A stretch of 64,000 nt of DNA from the NCBI RefSeq assembly GCF_001411555.2, contig NC_049909.1, positions 1,488,001 through 1,552,000 of the forward strand, read 5' to 3'. The stretch comes from Juglans regia (lineage: Eukaryota; Streptophyta; Magnoliopsida; Fagales; Juglandaceae). Within the stretch, counting starts at the first letter, position 1. Every line of letters starts with the position of its first letter. Shown piece after piece: positions 1 through 10,636 of the stretch. A model generated the notes under the pieces. The model ran no database searches. It was not told where the DNA came from and saw only the letters and a program-made list of their open reading frames with translations. The position numbers and the translations under genes were made by a program.

Positions 1-1421
1 CCCTTCCACACACTCCAAATTAATTGCAAGTGACATAATTGGTTCCCGAGAAACGCAAGGTTGCATCATAAAAAAGTTTCAAAAATTTTACAAACAACCT
101 ACTCTTATCACAATCATCCATAATTTGGATGCCCCTTCCTTACTCAACTCACTAACACCATCATCATCCTTACTATCATCCTCCCCAACACTCTTAACAT
201 ATCCCGGATCTTCATCTTTTAGCCGTTGAAATGTTTTTTGAAACTTTTCAGCCCTATCCAACATCATATAAGTGGAGTTTCAACGGGTTACTACATCTAA
301 GCATACATCACTTTTACAAGTAATGTCTTCATTGTCAAAACATTGCTTAAATGTGTTCCACCTTTGTGGAGATGATTTTACATACTTCACAGCTCCTCTA
401 ATTCTTTCAATTGATTGATCATATTTTTTCAACCCATCCCGAACAAACAAGTTCAAGATATGAGCACAACATCTCATATGCAAGAACTCATGTTCCAAAA
501 TAGTATCTCTTCTATTCCTTGTCTTTCTTTTGAGATACGAAATTGCCCAAATATTTGAACTTGTATTATCAAGTGTAATTGTAAATATTTTGGGTCTTCC
601 TCATTCTAGCAAACATATTTCAATTTGTTTACCTAGTGTCTCACCCTTATAGTTTTCAACCTTGCAAAAATTTATAATTTTTTTGTGTATGTTCCAATCT
701 TCATCAATAAAATGTGCAGTGAGACACATGTAGTTAAAATTTTACACGGATGTCCATGTATTCGTGGTTAGACAAATGTACTGCCCCTTAAGAGCACTTT
801 TCAGCTTGTCTTTCTCTCTCAAATAAAGTTTATAAATATCTTTTGCAACCGTTACACATGATGAAATCGCATTCCATCTAGGTTGCACAACAAGTATGAA
901 TTTCTTAAACCCCTCCCCTTTCACATGTTTAAAAGGAAGCTTATCAACAACCAACATTTCTGCTAAAGCTTCTCTACACACCTTAACACTAAAAGCAATA
1001 GGTACAAGCCCCTCACTGCTTGATCCAGACTGGAAACTCAATATAGATTGGTTTCTATCACTTTCCTAAGTGGAGACTTCTTACATGTTTTTTCCAAGTG
1101 CCCCAACATTGATTTTGTGCCATATATATTAGGATTATAAGCATAAGTCATCCCACAAAGGTTACATGAAGCCCTAGATTTCGACTTATCCTCAGTATGA
1201 ATTTTTGTAAAATAATCTCAAACTATTGATCTTTTCCTACCAATAGATGGCATACTTACATTAGATTTGAGAGAAAGTGGATCATTAGTCGCCATTGATT
1301 CCACAGTCCTTTGACTCCTTTCCATTGTAGGTTGAATGTTGCAGTGTATTTTTGTTTCATTTGAAGGATCCATATGTGATTCTGTAGTAACAAAAATAAA
1401 CATTAATTGTTGAGCTTTCAC
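1..1421 (-). pseudogene. hAT (RICESLEEPER/Ac-like) transposase, degenerate, 3' end outside window
   Basis: This is a cut-and-paste DNA transposase of the plant hAT superfamily that has lost coding capacity. Read on the minus strand, an N-terminal BED zinc finger (about 1190-1075) shows CNLCG followed by GHLEKTC. Next come CLTTNTWTSV (about 770-742), the acidic motif ITLDNTSSN (about 590-560) and the hallmark MRCCAHILNL (about 475-445). The block starting WNSTY-like (about 285) continues to the window edge. The order and spacing match RICESLEEPER proteins. At least three nonsense changes break it: a Trp position just after residue 67 of the first open segment (near 1218), a Gln position near 742, and one near 605. 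The dimerisation domain should lie left of base 1. The family call is firm; the exact start at 1421 is only the first Met of the open segment. Confidence 0.88.
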
Positions 1422-2397
1422 AATTTAAATTCTGCCATAAAAAAACTGCTCCTATGTAAAAAATCTGCTATAAAAAAATATTCTTTAACAAAAAACTGCT
1501 ATAGAAAAATTTGCTATAAAAATATATTACATGCGCCATGTTGTTGGACTACATCATAAGCCATAAGTTCCACCAAATAAACATGATTTATTTACCCTTA
1601 AAATGATAGAAACAAACTAGTCTCCATGGGTCAAATTTGAGAAGTAGGCAGGCAAAAGGACTCAAAAAGGAGCATTAAGCTTATCTTCTTGTTCGAAGGG
1701 CCTCTGCTAATCCCATTAGTGCATGGTTTTTGGTAGTGTTAATGATGAGAATGCCTTTTACCGATCAACCTAATTAAGGTTTCAGTAGAATGGTTCATTT
1801 CATTACAGGAGATGATGCTTGTAATCATATGTTAGTCAAGAAAAGCTGACTCATGAGTATTGCAGCTTCAATATGCTAGTTTTCATGGAATTGCTGCAAT
1901 TCCATGAGAGCGAGTTCTAATCATTTTGCCATGATAATCTTTTCTTGGTCCTACTTTCTCTTATCATGCAACTCTTCTTTCCCCAGCATTAGACCAATTC
2001 AACGACAAAACCTAGGCCACAAAATGGGCACGGTTCGATCAACCAACAAGAACCTGATTGTAGCTTAAAATGGAAACTGGAATTTTCTTGGTATAATTAT
2101 AAAGCATTCTAAATTATATATGATCATGAATCATGATCTGTATGCATGGAATGAAAAAGGGCTTCTATTACTTTCAAATGATTGATGATGGATGTAATGC
2201 AAAATAGATGAAATTTAAATAGAGAATACACACAATGCAAGAAAACATTGTAATGATTCAAGAACACACAAGAAAACCAAACCAGTAGAATCACTGATTG
2301 ACAACCATGCGACCTAATCACAAAACCCTAATATTACAAACACAATAATAAACACAATCACAAAAAATCCTAAATTTCGGATTCAAAAACCCTACCC

Positions 2398-2512
2398 TAA
2401 TATCACAAAACCCAATCAACCCAATCGGCAATCACAGATTCACAAAAATCCCAATATCACAAAACCCAATCACAAAAATCCTAATATCACAAAACCCAAT
2501 TACAAAAATCAT
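2398..2512. repeat. Short tandem repeat in hAT leader
   Basis: Several imperfect copies of a unit like ATATCACAAAACCCAATC and CACAAAAATCCTA follow one another. A GA-rich purine tract follows at about 2570-2890. No coding signal is seen. It probably belongs to the untranslated leader of the minus-strand hAT element. Confidence 0.6.
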
Positions 2513-2959
2513 AGTAGGCTAGTATGTAATTTAAAAAAAAAAAAAAAAACTTACCGTGGAGGCAGATCGACAAAGAGACTGAGATAGGGGCTGAGAGAGT
2601 TGAGAGAAGAGAGATTGAGAGACGACGTCACAACAGACGAGAGAGTTGAGAGACGAGAGAGTGAGAGGTGGGAGAGTTGAGAGTGAGAGATGAGAGAGTG
2701 AGAGACGGGAGAGTTGAGACTGAGAGCAAAAGACGAGAGCAGAGTTAATCACAACTCACGGGCACGAGAGAGTGAGCCACTAAGCGCACGATGGCACGAG
2801 AGACGGAGGAGCGAGAGGCGAGAGCAGAGTGCTGTGTAGTCTCAAGTCTGAGAAGTGAGAAGTGAGAGACAAGAGGCAGAAAGACAATTCACGAAAGAGA
2901 CGATTTAGGGTTTAGTTGTAGCTGAAAATGGCGTCATTTGGCCTTTACTATTTAATTAA

Positions 2960-3974
2960 AGTTTAATTCTTTTCGATGTGTTTTTTTTAAATGATAATTA
3001 AAATTTATATATATTTGTAATGCATTTAATTGACTATAGTGATTATAGTGATTTAATATAACTATATATATATTTGTAATACATTTAATATACTATAGTC
3101 AAATATTTTATATATTAGACTATATAATATATATATATTTGTAATACATTTAATATACCATAGTCTAATAGTATTAATATTAGCCTATTAGTATAGTTAT
3201 ATATTAGTATTAGTTATAGTGATTGAGTATAACTATATTAGTATAACTATAACTATAGTCTATAGTTTATATTAAACTATTAGTATTAGTTATGGTGATT
3301 TAGTATAACTATATTAGTATAACTATAACTATAGTCTATATTAAACTATTAATATTAGTTAAATTAAATAGTTATAGACTTATATATTAGTATAGCTATA
3401 TAATATATTAGACTATATAATAGTATTAATATTAGCCTATTAGTATAGTTATATATTAGTATTAGTTATAGTGATTTAGTATAACTATATTAGTATAAGT
3501 ATAACTATAGTCTATAGTCTATATTAAACTATTAATATTAGACTATTAGTTAAATAGTTATAGACTTGTATATTAATATAGCTATATAATATATTAGACT
3601 ATATAATATCATCAATATTAGCCTATTAGTATAGTTATGTATTAGTATTAGTTATAAACTATATATTAGTATTAGTTATAAACTTTTAGTAATTTACTAT
3701 AGCTATATTAGTATAAGTATAATTATAGTCTATATTAGACTATTAATATAGTTATATATTGGTATTAGTTATAAAATATATATTTAATATTAGTATTAGT
3801 TATAAACTTTTAGTAAAAACTTTTAGTATTAATTATAAGTATAACTATAGTCTATAGTCTATATTAGACTATTAGTATTAGTTAAATAGTCTATAACTAT
3901 TAGTTATAGACTTATATATTAGTATAGCTAAATAATATATTAGACTATATAATAGTATTAATATTAGACTATTG
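2960..3974. repeat. TA-rich degenerate repeat block (hAT subterminal)
   Basis: About 1 kb is built from short variants of TATAGTCTATATTAAACTATTAGTA and TTAGTATAACTATA in both orientations. The same vocabulary occurs at 53213-53410 between two hAT termini. This supports it being the subterminal, probably transposase-binding and structure-prone, region of the hAT family and not random AT-rich DNA. Confidence 0.6.
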
Positions 3975-4253
3975 GATATCACAATCTATCCCCCTTAAAT
4001 TCCCGACGTCCTCGTCGGACCTGTTCGTTGTAGGTGGCACTGCTCAAGTCCCACATTTCTGGTTGGAATCTGGCTCTGATACGATTTGTAACACTCCAAT
4101 GAAAGACCCAAACCACATGACCTATACTTCAAAAGGACTAGTCAATGATACAATTGGAGCCCCATTGAAACCTTATAAAGTGCAAGAACCTTCCCAAGCA
4201 ATGTGGAATCTCATACACAACTTACCCTTATCCATATCATATGTGGTATCACA
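3975..4253 (-). mobile_element. TRIM element, inverted and truncated
   Basis: On the minus strand an LTR runs from 4253 (TGTGATACC) to 4087 (ends GTGTTACA). It is followed by a primer-binding site, TATCAGAGCC at about 4085-4072, which matches the initiator-Met-tRNA type. The internal segment ends in a purine-rich tract (complement of 3984-3999). The second LTR is present only as its first bases and is cut off at 3974/3975 against the hAT TA-rich block. There is no coding capacity, as expected for a terminal-repeat retrotransposon in miniature. Confidence 0.75.
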
Positions 4254-4317
4254 ATGAGCCGTGCCATTTACAACGAACAGGCACGATGAGGATGTCATAA
4301 ATTTAAGGGGGGTAGAT

Positions 4318-4489
4318 TGTGATACCCCATAAGATAAGGATAAGAGTAAGTGGTGTTTGAGATCCTACATTACTTGGAAAAGATAAGTTCTTGCATTTTA
4401 TAAGGTTCCAATAAGGTTTCAATTGTATCATTGACTAGTCATTTTAGAGTATAGGTCATATGGTTTGGGCATTTCATTGGGATGTTACA
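4318..4489 (+). repeat. TRIM LTR 1
   Basis: Starts TGTGATACC and ends GATGTTACA. It is followed directly by a degenerate initiator-Met-tRNA primer-binding site. It is 172 bp and similar throughout to 4592-4763. Confidence 0.8.
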
Positions 4490-4591
4490 AATAGTATTAG
4501 AGCCTATCTCAACCAGAAATGTGGGACTTGAGACATGCCACTTACAATGGATAGGCCCGACGAGGACGTCGGAAATTTAAGAGGAGTAGAT

Positions 4592-4763
4592 TGTGATACC
4601 CTATATGATATGGATAAGGGTGGGTGGTGTATGAAATCTCACATTGCTTGGGAATGAGAAGTTCTTGCTCTTTATAAGATTTCAATGGGGCTCCAATTGT
4701 ATCATTGACTAGTCATTTTGGAGTATAGACCATGTGGTTTGAGCCTTCTATTGGAGTGTTACA
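4592..4763 (+). repeat. TRIM LTR 2
   Basis: Starts TGTGATACC and ends GTGTTACA. It is preceded by a purine-rich tract, and its length equals that of LTR 1. Confidence 0.8.
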
Positions 4764-5330
4764 CTTCTAAAGTAGTTTCTTTTGTTTTGAGTGCTGCTCT
4801 AGGGAAAATATTGACCATGGACAACTTGAGAAAGAGGATGTGTATTGTTGGATAGGTGCTACATGTGCAAGAAGAATGGAGAATCTGTGGACCATCTCTT
4901 ATTACACTGTGAGGTAACAAGGGTGTTGTGAGATGAAATCTTTCTAAGGGTTGATGTTGCTTGGGTTATGCCTATGAGGGTGGTGGATTTGTTGGGTTGT
5001 TGGTCAAAGATGCAAGGCTGGATCAAGTGGCAGTAGTGTGAAAGATGATTCCGTTGTGTATTATGCGGTGCACTTGGACGGAAAGGAATGTGCATTGCTT
5101 CGAAGATAAGGAACGTACATTGTCCGAGCTGAAAAAGTTTTTTCTCCACACTCTAATGTGTTGGTTTTCCACTATTGTTTTACATGGGGATAGTGTTTAG
5201 GATTTCTTGTCTTTAATTTATCGTTCTTAGAATGTAATTAGGAGCTCTTATGTATACTTCATGTGTACAAAAGTTATGCCTATTTCATTCATATATATAA
5301 TATCTATCTTTTATTGATAAAAAAAAAAAA
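4764..5330 (+). mobile_element. 5'-truncated L1-type LINE, zf-RVT tail, 3' UTR and poly(A)
   Basis: One plus-strand frame (about 4800-5228) encodes the C-terminal reverse-transcriptase zinc-binding (zf-RVT) domain of plant L1 elements. It shows a NLRKRM-like segment, then [20 protein letters not shown] with the expected Cys and His residues, then TWTERNVHCFEDKERT. At least four in-frame stops break it (for example just before CYMCKK and after IKWQ). An AT-rich 3' UTR and a run of 12 A (5319-5330) follow. This is the normal structure of an insertion truncated during target-primed reverse transcription. No clear target-site duplication was found. Confidence 0.8.
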
Positions 5331-5870
5331 TAGAAGCTATAATAGGATTACTCATACTATATATTTTATGAGGCGGTAATCCTCATAAAAAAATTAACAA
5401 AAAGAAAAGAAAAGAGTTTATTGAACTCAAAATAAGAAAATTTCCACCTTAATCCTCCGTAATGCAATTTTAAATAACCATTATTTTGAAAGGCCATAAT
5501 TTTGTACTTCATGTCTACCAAGGTTGAGATTATTTGAGAATAATTATAGCAATACTACTTTTCATTTTAAATCTTGTCATTTCCAATCACACGTGATGAT
5601 GTGACATATTTCAAATCAGTTTTTGAGACAAAATAGAAAGAGTATGATGAAGAAAGTATTACTCACCATACAATATACAAGAACACCTAGTTGAACAGAG
5701 GACTCCTACCGACAAAATGAATAGATTGTTTTTTTTTTTTAATTTTTTGTATTTAATGATTAAATAAGTGATTATTAGTGAATTAATGTTTTTTTTTTTT
5801 AATTTTAAAAAATATTTAAAGATCTAAAAAAAATGGTTGAAATAAAAAAATAAAATAAAAACCAAAGGAA
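5331..5870. other. AT-rich intergenic DNA, no gene seen
   Basis: Poly(T)- and poly(A)-rich sequence without a supported open frame. The T-rich runs just left of 5871 (A-rich on the plus strand) would be the Pol III termination region of the minus-strand tRNA gene that ends at 5871. Confidence 0.6.
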
Positions 5871-5901
5871 GGTTTTACCGAGAGTCAAACCCAGGTTGTT
5901 G
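5871..5901 (-). pseudogene. tRNA-Gln(UUG), 3' part, split by transposon
   Basis: On the minus strand this is the 3' third of a tRNA-Gln: the variable region, a T arm with GGGTTTGACTCTCGG (B-box-like) and an acceptor strand ending AAAACC at 5871, followed by T-rich sequence. The matching 5' part is at 10515-10468. The two parts together are about 71-72 nt, the normal length. The T arm has a few substitutions against plant tRNA-Gln, so the gene was probably already decaying or has decayed since. A tRNA-derived SINE is the main alternative. Confidence 0.7.
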
Positions 5902-6639
5902 TAGGGTTGAGCACCGACCAAGTCGAAGTCGGTATGGCCTACCTCCAATTCTGACTCCGACTTTCTCGAAGGTTGAATCCGATCTCCGACTCAGAGACAT
6001 GCATCCTTCGCTCCTACTTCAATTTCGACAAGTCGGAGCCGGAGTCAGATTTTGGGCTTTGTTTTTTGCTCTTTTTAACTTCATATGTGGCCCACTTTTT
6101 TTTAAAAAAAAATTTGTGTAGGCTTTCAATTTACAATTTTCTAAAAAATTACAATCTAAAAATAAATAATTCAATAATTAGTAATTCATAATGTATACTA
6201 CATGCATGCTAGCTGTAAAAAATTACAATCTAAAAATAAATAATATCCATCATCCACACCCAAAATCATCCACATCCAAATCATCCATACTACTACAAAA
6301 CATTAGCACCCAAAATCATCCACACTCATCATCCATATCCACCAGCCACCATAATAATATTTCCTTCCAACTACTACAATAAACATTTTCTAAATTCTTA
6401 TTCCGACAACGAAAGAAGAAACTATGACAGGACTACCAACTAAAAACAATAATAACTTTCAAAACAAACATGAACAAATATGATTAAAATCATAGATATA
6501 TGAGCTAATACCAACTTCAAGAGAAAATTGAAAGATCATTTAAAAAAAATCTGCATATACCATAAAATTAGTTATAAGATTCCATACTTTAATATTACCC
6601 TTCACCTCAGTTTCAAACCTCTCCATATTTCCTATTCCT

Positions 6640-6649
6640 ATACACACAA

Positions 6650-6680
<31 letters not shown>

Positions 6681-6682
6681 CA
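6640..6682. repeat. (CA)n(TA)n microsatellite
   Basis: A run of CACACA followed by TATATA. A similar compound run lies at about 7127-7157. Both are within the hAT-like insertion. Confidence 0.85.
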
Positions 6683-7398
6683 GTACCCCAAAGAATTAAG
6701 CATAGGCAAAGTTCACATGAATCAAAGCCTAGCTATTATGGTCACAACATCATGTTTGCAGTCAACACGAGCATGTACATTAGTTTTTTCCACTTTCCAT
6801 ATTAATTTATGTTATATGAGGCTGCAATTGTTGAATGGGAAAATTAAAATGGACCATGATCATGAACAAATCATAATAGCTATCCACATTGAATATGAAC
6901 AAAAAACCAAACACAAGTTACTTTCTATTAGCAATTGGTACATCATGAGTACAGAAATTAGCTTGTGCTAAGAATACTATTGAACTCCCCCACATAAATG
7001 AATCATTGGAAAGTTTTCTAGATGGCAGGCTCATCACCAGTTAGTGACCAAAAATCAGTAAAAATGGGGAAACATTTGATACCAATATTAATTACTCTTC
7101 AAGTCGAGCAATATTGGTACACATTACTATATATATATATACACACACACACATATATTTCATATTTAGACTCATACATGATTATAGTTATAAATCAAGA
7201 AAAGTCTAAAACAACCCCACATTTTCACTGGAATCATACTTACTATGATTTTCACTAAAACAACCCTACATTTTCACTAGAGTCATACTAAAACAGCAAT
7301 GGGTGCCCACTGATAATCCATTGATTTTCTAGATTAGTTTGATTTTCCACAATTTTATCAGTTGTAAACTGACATAAACACAGTCAAATAAACACAGC

Positions 7399-8870
7399 TA
7401 GGGGTGTAACTGATTCGGTTTGGCTCGGTTTTGGACAAATTTTGGAACCAAACCGGTATACACCAGTTTTGAGTTTTGAATAATCGATACAGCACCGATT
7501 ACACCCCTACACCAGTACTTCCGGTTTTACCGGTTCCAATTCAGTTCGGTCTAGTTTTCCAATTTTAATCATCTACCATAAAAAAATATTCCATAAAAAA
7601 AACTGCTACTATAAAAAATGTGCTATAAAAATATAAAATCTGATATATATATATATATATATGTATAAAACTGCTACAAAAATATAAAATCTGCTATACA
7701 AAAAATTTGTAACAACAAAATAAACCCCAAATCAGAAGCTCATTAAAATTTTACAATATGCAGTTAAGCACATATTGATACTAATTCACAAAAATTACAT
7801 GCAAATAAAAAGAAGGAAGGATCAACCAAAACTATTTTTTTTTTTATAAGTGTTCAATAGACACCAAATAAATTGATGTAAATGAATCTCAAGTACAGGA
7901 ATTGCAACTACAAGCCCAAAGGGCAAAGTACCCTGCCTCTCGTTACATAGCACAAGAGAAAAAGTTTCTAGGTTCTTTATATCAATACACATAGAATAAA
8001 CACAGAATAACAATTAATAGAGAAAGAAAGATCATCAATGCAATAACAGAAAATTCAAATAGAGAATACACACAATGCAAGAAAACATTGTAATGATTCA
8101 AGAAAACACAGAACACACAAGAAAACCAAACCAATAGAATCACTGATTGACATCCATTCAACCCAAAAAAATTTATTAGGTTCAAATCTACTAGCAAATA
8201 TATATGAACAAACAAACAAAATTACCCACCAAAACGAAAAGGAAAGAAATCAAGCTATTTTCAGCTTGATGGGGAGCTATACACGTTCATCTTCAATGGG
8301 GAGCTGTACAACATATATAAACCCTAAATCCTAAAATATAAAATATAAAATTATACCTTCCACAAATATAAAATACACATTCAGCTTGATGGGGAGCTAT
8401 ATAAGAAAATTATAAAATATAAACCCTAATTAGATTTCGAAATCTGTAAGAAAACCCTAAATCTTAAATCTATAAATTCAATAAAAATCCTAAATGAAAT
8501 TAATCAATTAACAATGAATTGAAACATTGTAATGATTCATGAAGTAAATAGAAGATTTTGAAAATTAAAAAGCATATATATGCTCACATACCGATTAGCT
8601 CGCAGAGAGAGGGGAAAACAATATATGTGATTATGTAGCCTCGGGAACAACTGGAAGTGGAGGAGAACAGAACAGACCAACAGTGTCGACGGCGAGGGGT
8701 TATTGACGGCTTGAGAGGGGCGCTGTTCAACTAAAAATGATGCCGTTTTATTTAGTTGGGGGTTGATTTATATACTCCCCCATTAAACGACGTCGTTTCG
8801 AAAACTAGATAAAATCAACTGACCCCACTTATACGACATCCTTCGGCCTTAGGGACTAAAATTTAATCTC
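7399..8870 (-). mobile_element. hAT family A, copy 2: internal-deletion derivative
   Basis: It begins with a hAT terminus, TAGGGGTGTAAC, followed by subterminal CGGTTT/ACCGG motifs (7415-7560) like those at 52968-53145. The sequence then joins directly to the CTGCTATAAAAA block, which lies just upstream of the transposase in copy 1. All of the transposase is therefore missing. Positions 8045-8160 match 2200-2330, and the CCTAAATC-rich leader also has a counterpart. The right inverted repeat was not found, so the end near 8870 is approximate. Such derivatives are typical non-autonomous hAT passengers. Confidence 0.65.
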
Positions 8871-8959
8871 TGCGCATAATATATATAGTATAATATATTA
8901 TATATATATCTATATATGAACTATATATTATAGTGATACTAATATTTTATATATATATA

Positions 8960-9412
8960 TCTACTATATATATAAATGCGAATGCCAGAGGAATAGTAGT
9001 TTCATCTAATATTTTTGTTTCTAATTTTGCCCTTCCTTGTATTCTTAAATTACCACTTTTGTTTTTCGTTTTGCTTCATCTACTAAATATTATTTTCTTT
9101 TTACATTTACGATCTTATCACTTCCTCTGACAGATTGAAACTGACTCAAATGTGAAACTTAATATTTTCCTTCCATTCGTGCTCTCTCTATCTATTCTCG
9201 CTTTCTTAAAAAAAAAAAAACATTCTCCGTGTGTTTCGAATTGCTTCTTCTCCTTAATTTCGGTAGTGCTAGGTATGCTTCTTATTGTTTCTTATCTCAA
9301 TGCTGCATGAGTGAATTTTTTACACTATAATCACATCATACGCATATACATGACAGCAAAAAAACCCAAACAGAATAAAAACTATATTTGTATATTCACA
9401 TCTGATCAGGTG
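8960..9412 (+). mobile_element. Helitron 5'-end fragment, same family as the 19-40 kb array
   Basis: From TCTACTATATATATAAATG the plus strand matches the complement of an array unit for about 450 bp. It passes the GCCAGAGGAA, CTCGCTTTCTTAAAA and CACATCATACGCATATACATGACAGC landmarks and diverges after CACATCTGATCAGG. The base before the TC is A, as required for Helitron insertion between A and T. Only one partial unit is present, in opposite orientation to the large Helitron nearby. No matching 3' hairpin and CTAG was found, so its right limit is open. Confidence 0.7.
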
Positions 9413-9429
9413 TGTATATATATATATAT

Positions 9430-10040
9430 ATATATTATCGAAGTTAAACGTATGACTTCTCGCTCTCTCCCATTTCTCTCTAGAGCAGCCCCTCAAAAAA
9501 CCCAGACTAGAGAAGGGGGTTGGAGTTTTGGCTTCTCCCTCCCTACTCCCTCCCTCATCCCTCCTCCCTCTTCTCCCTAGTTTTTCTCTTTTATTTTTTC
9601 TAATTTTGTGTGTTTTTTTTCAAAGTACGGCAAAATGCTAATCTGTTGTTCTCCAGAGCCCGACGACCACCACGCTCCCCACCGCAAGATTCTCAAGGTG
9701 TCGATCCTTCAGATGAGTGAATAATCACGTTGAATGGAGCGGCATGTGAGCCACACGTGGGCCCAAAGTGCACATGTGACATCCATGCGCCACCGCAATG
9801 GGAAATCTACCGCCACCACGCTCGACATTTCTGAAATCAAGGCTATCGATTTCTTTAGACTCGACTGCTGACTGTACTTCCAGGGTGGCGTGTGTTCCTC
9901 ACGCGCCAACACATTCCCTGTGTTTGCTTTTTTTATTTCCTTTAAGGTTGAAAATGTGGATCTACAGCTTTCCAAGCTATATTTCATTATTTTCCCATGT
10001 ATCATTTAAGTTTTCTGTTATTTCCTTTGTTTTAGGTTAA
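9430..10040. other. GC-richer segment, unrecognised
   Basis: After a TA microsatellite the sequence becomes pyrimidine-rich (CTCCCTCC tracts). It is then locally GC-rich around 9650-9910, unlike its surroundings. Short open frames occur on both strands, but none resembles a family I recognise. It could be cargo carried by the Helitron fragment that starts at 8960 or the interior of the hAT-like element. Function is unknown. Confidence 0.35.
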
Positions 10041-10467
10041 TAATATAAAAGAAATAGTCTCTTAGACATTTTGTCCTTACAGCGAAAGTCCTTTCCTCCT
10101 CTGGAGGGTGGGGTTTGAAATCTCTACTTTAGATAGAGTGTGGTCTCTCAGACAATTTTTCTATAGAGAGTTATATAAGTTAAGACTATACCAGTCACAA
10201 AAGAATTTGGGTATTGGTTGCTCATATTAGTATATTATTGAATTTAACTAACTACATAAGTTATAGTTATATAAAATATATATGATTAATATATAAAAAA
10301 TACATATATTTTTATAAAATATGTATAATATCAGAGTCAGATGGAAAAGTCAGAGTTGGAGTCAGTACATTGCCACCTCCGACTCTAACTTTTACTTATT
10401 GGAGCTGGAGCGAAATAGATGTAGAGTCAAAATCGGAATCAGATTTTCAAATTTCTGCTCAGGCCTA

Positions 10468-10515
10468 AGTCGCTGGATTCAAAGTCCAAGGTGCTAAACA
10501 ATACACCATAGAACT
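10468..10515 (-). pseudogene. tRNA-Gln(UUG), 5' part, split by transposon
   Basis: On the minus strand from 10515 the sequence reads AGTTCTATGGTGTATTG, then TTTAGCACC, then the anticodon arm GGACTTTGAATCC with anticodon TTG. It agrees with plant tRNA-Gln except for a few changes, including the first base and D-loop positions. The gene stops at the anticodon-stem/variable-loop border, where the hAT-like element is inserted. It resumes at 5893 on the other side. A mature tRNA can no longer form. Confidence 0.75.
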
Positions 10516-10587
10516 GCGTTTTTCCAAGATCTCGATGTTAGCCACTTTAATTAATTACATACATATATATATACACACACACATATA

Positions 10588-10614
10588 CTAGTAAGGTCAA
10601 CGTGTGTTGCACGT
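10588..10614 (-). other. Helitron 3' terminus: hairpin plus CTAG
   Basis: On the minus strand ACGTG-CAACA-CACGT forms a perfect 5-bp stem (10614-10600). It is followed by TGACCTTA and then CTAG, with T as the next host base. This is the canonical termination structure of plant Helitrons. Confidence 0.85.
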
Positions 10615-10636
10615 ATGCCCAGATAATAGAACTAAA

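Larger units (their letters stand above)
1..3974 (-). mobile_element. hAT element, 5' portion with leader and subterminal region (family A, copy 1)
   Basis: The transposase pseudogene is preceded (to its right, because it lies on the minus strand) by about 1.5 kb of leader or intron sequence, a GA-rich tract (about 2570-2890), and a TA-rich subterminal region. Two blocks link it to the element at 7399-8870. The CTGCTATAAAAA-rich stretch at 1430-1530 recurs at 7580-7700, and 2200-2330 recurs almost unchanged at 8045-8160. The TA-rich block 2960-3974 resembles the interior of the small hAT element at 52968-53766. No terminal inverted repeat is present at 3974. The sequence there stops abruptly against a TRIM, so the end was lost. 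The other end is outside the window. Confidence 0.7.
4254..4763 (+). mobile_element. TRIM element array (partial internal, LTR, internal, LTR)
   Basis: A non-coding miniature LTR retrotransposon. It reads as a partial internal segment with purine tract (4254-4317), an LTR at 4318-4489, an internal segment with a decayed primer-binding site (TAGTATTAGAGCC at 4492) and purine tract (about 4575-4591), and a second LTR at 4592-4763. Each LTR is 172 bp, starts TGTGATACC and ends TTACA. The partial internal piece in front of the first LTR means an LTR was shared in tandem. The whole plus-strand unit faces the inverted copy at 3975-4253 head to head. Confidence 0.8.
5902..10467. mobile_element. hAT-like element (family B) inserted in tRNA-Gln gene
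   Basis: The left end reads TAGGGTTGAGCA (5902) and the right end is its imperfect inverted partner TGCTCAGGCCTA (ending 10467). Subterminal CTCCGAC / GTCGGAG motifs crowd both ends (5915-6060 and 10330-10450), as in hAT elements. The flanking 8 bp are GGTTGTTG (5894-5901) and AGTCGCTG (10468-10475). They differ only by transitions and both align to the same tRNA position, as expected of an aged 8-bp target duplication. No transposase was found inside. The interior is AT-rich and hosts a family-A hAT copy and a Helitron fragment. That one element spans the entire interval is inferred from the ends. Confidence 0.65.

Noticed and set aside
6528..6971. A 147-codon plus-strand open frame
   Set aside because: It crosses a CA/TA microsatellite (His-Thr and Tyr-Ile repeats) and has no family resemblance.
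9560..9575. CTAGT at 9569 as a Helitron 3' end for the fragment starting 8960
   Set aside because: No hairpin precedes it; the upstream sequence is CCTCC-rich and cannot form the required stem.
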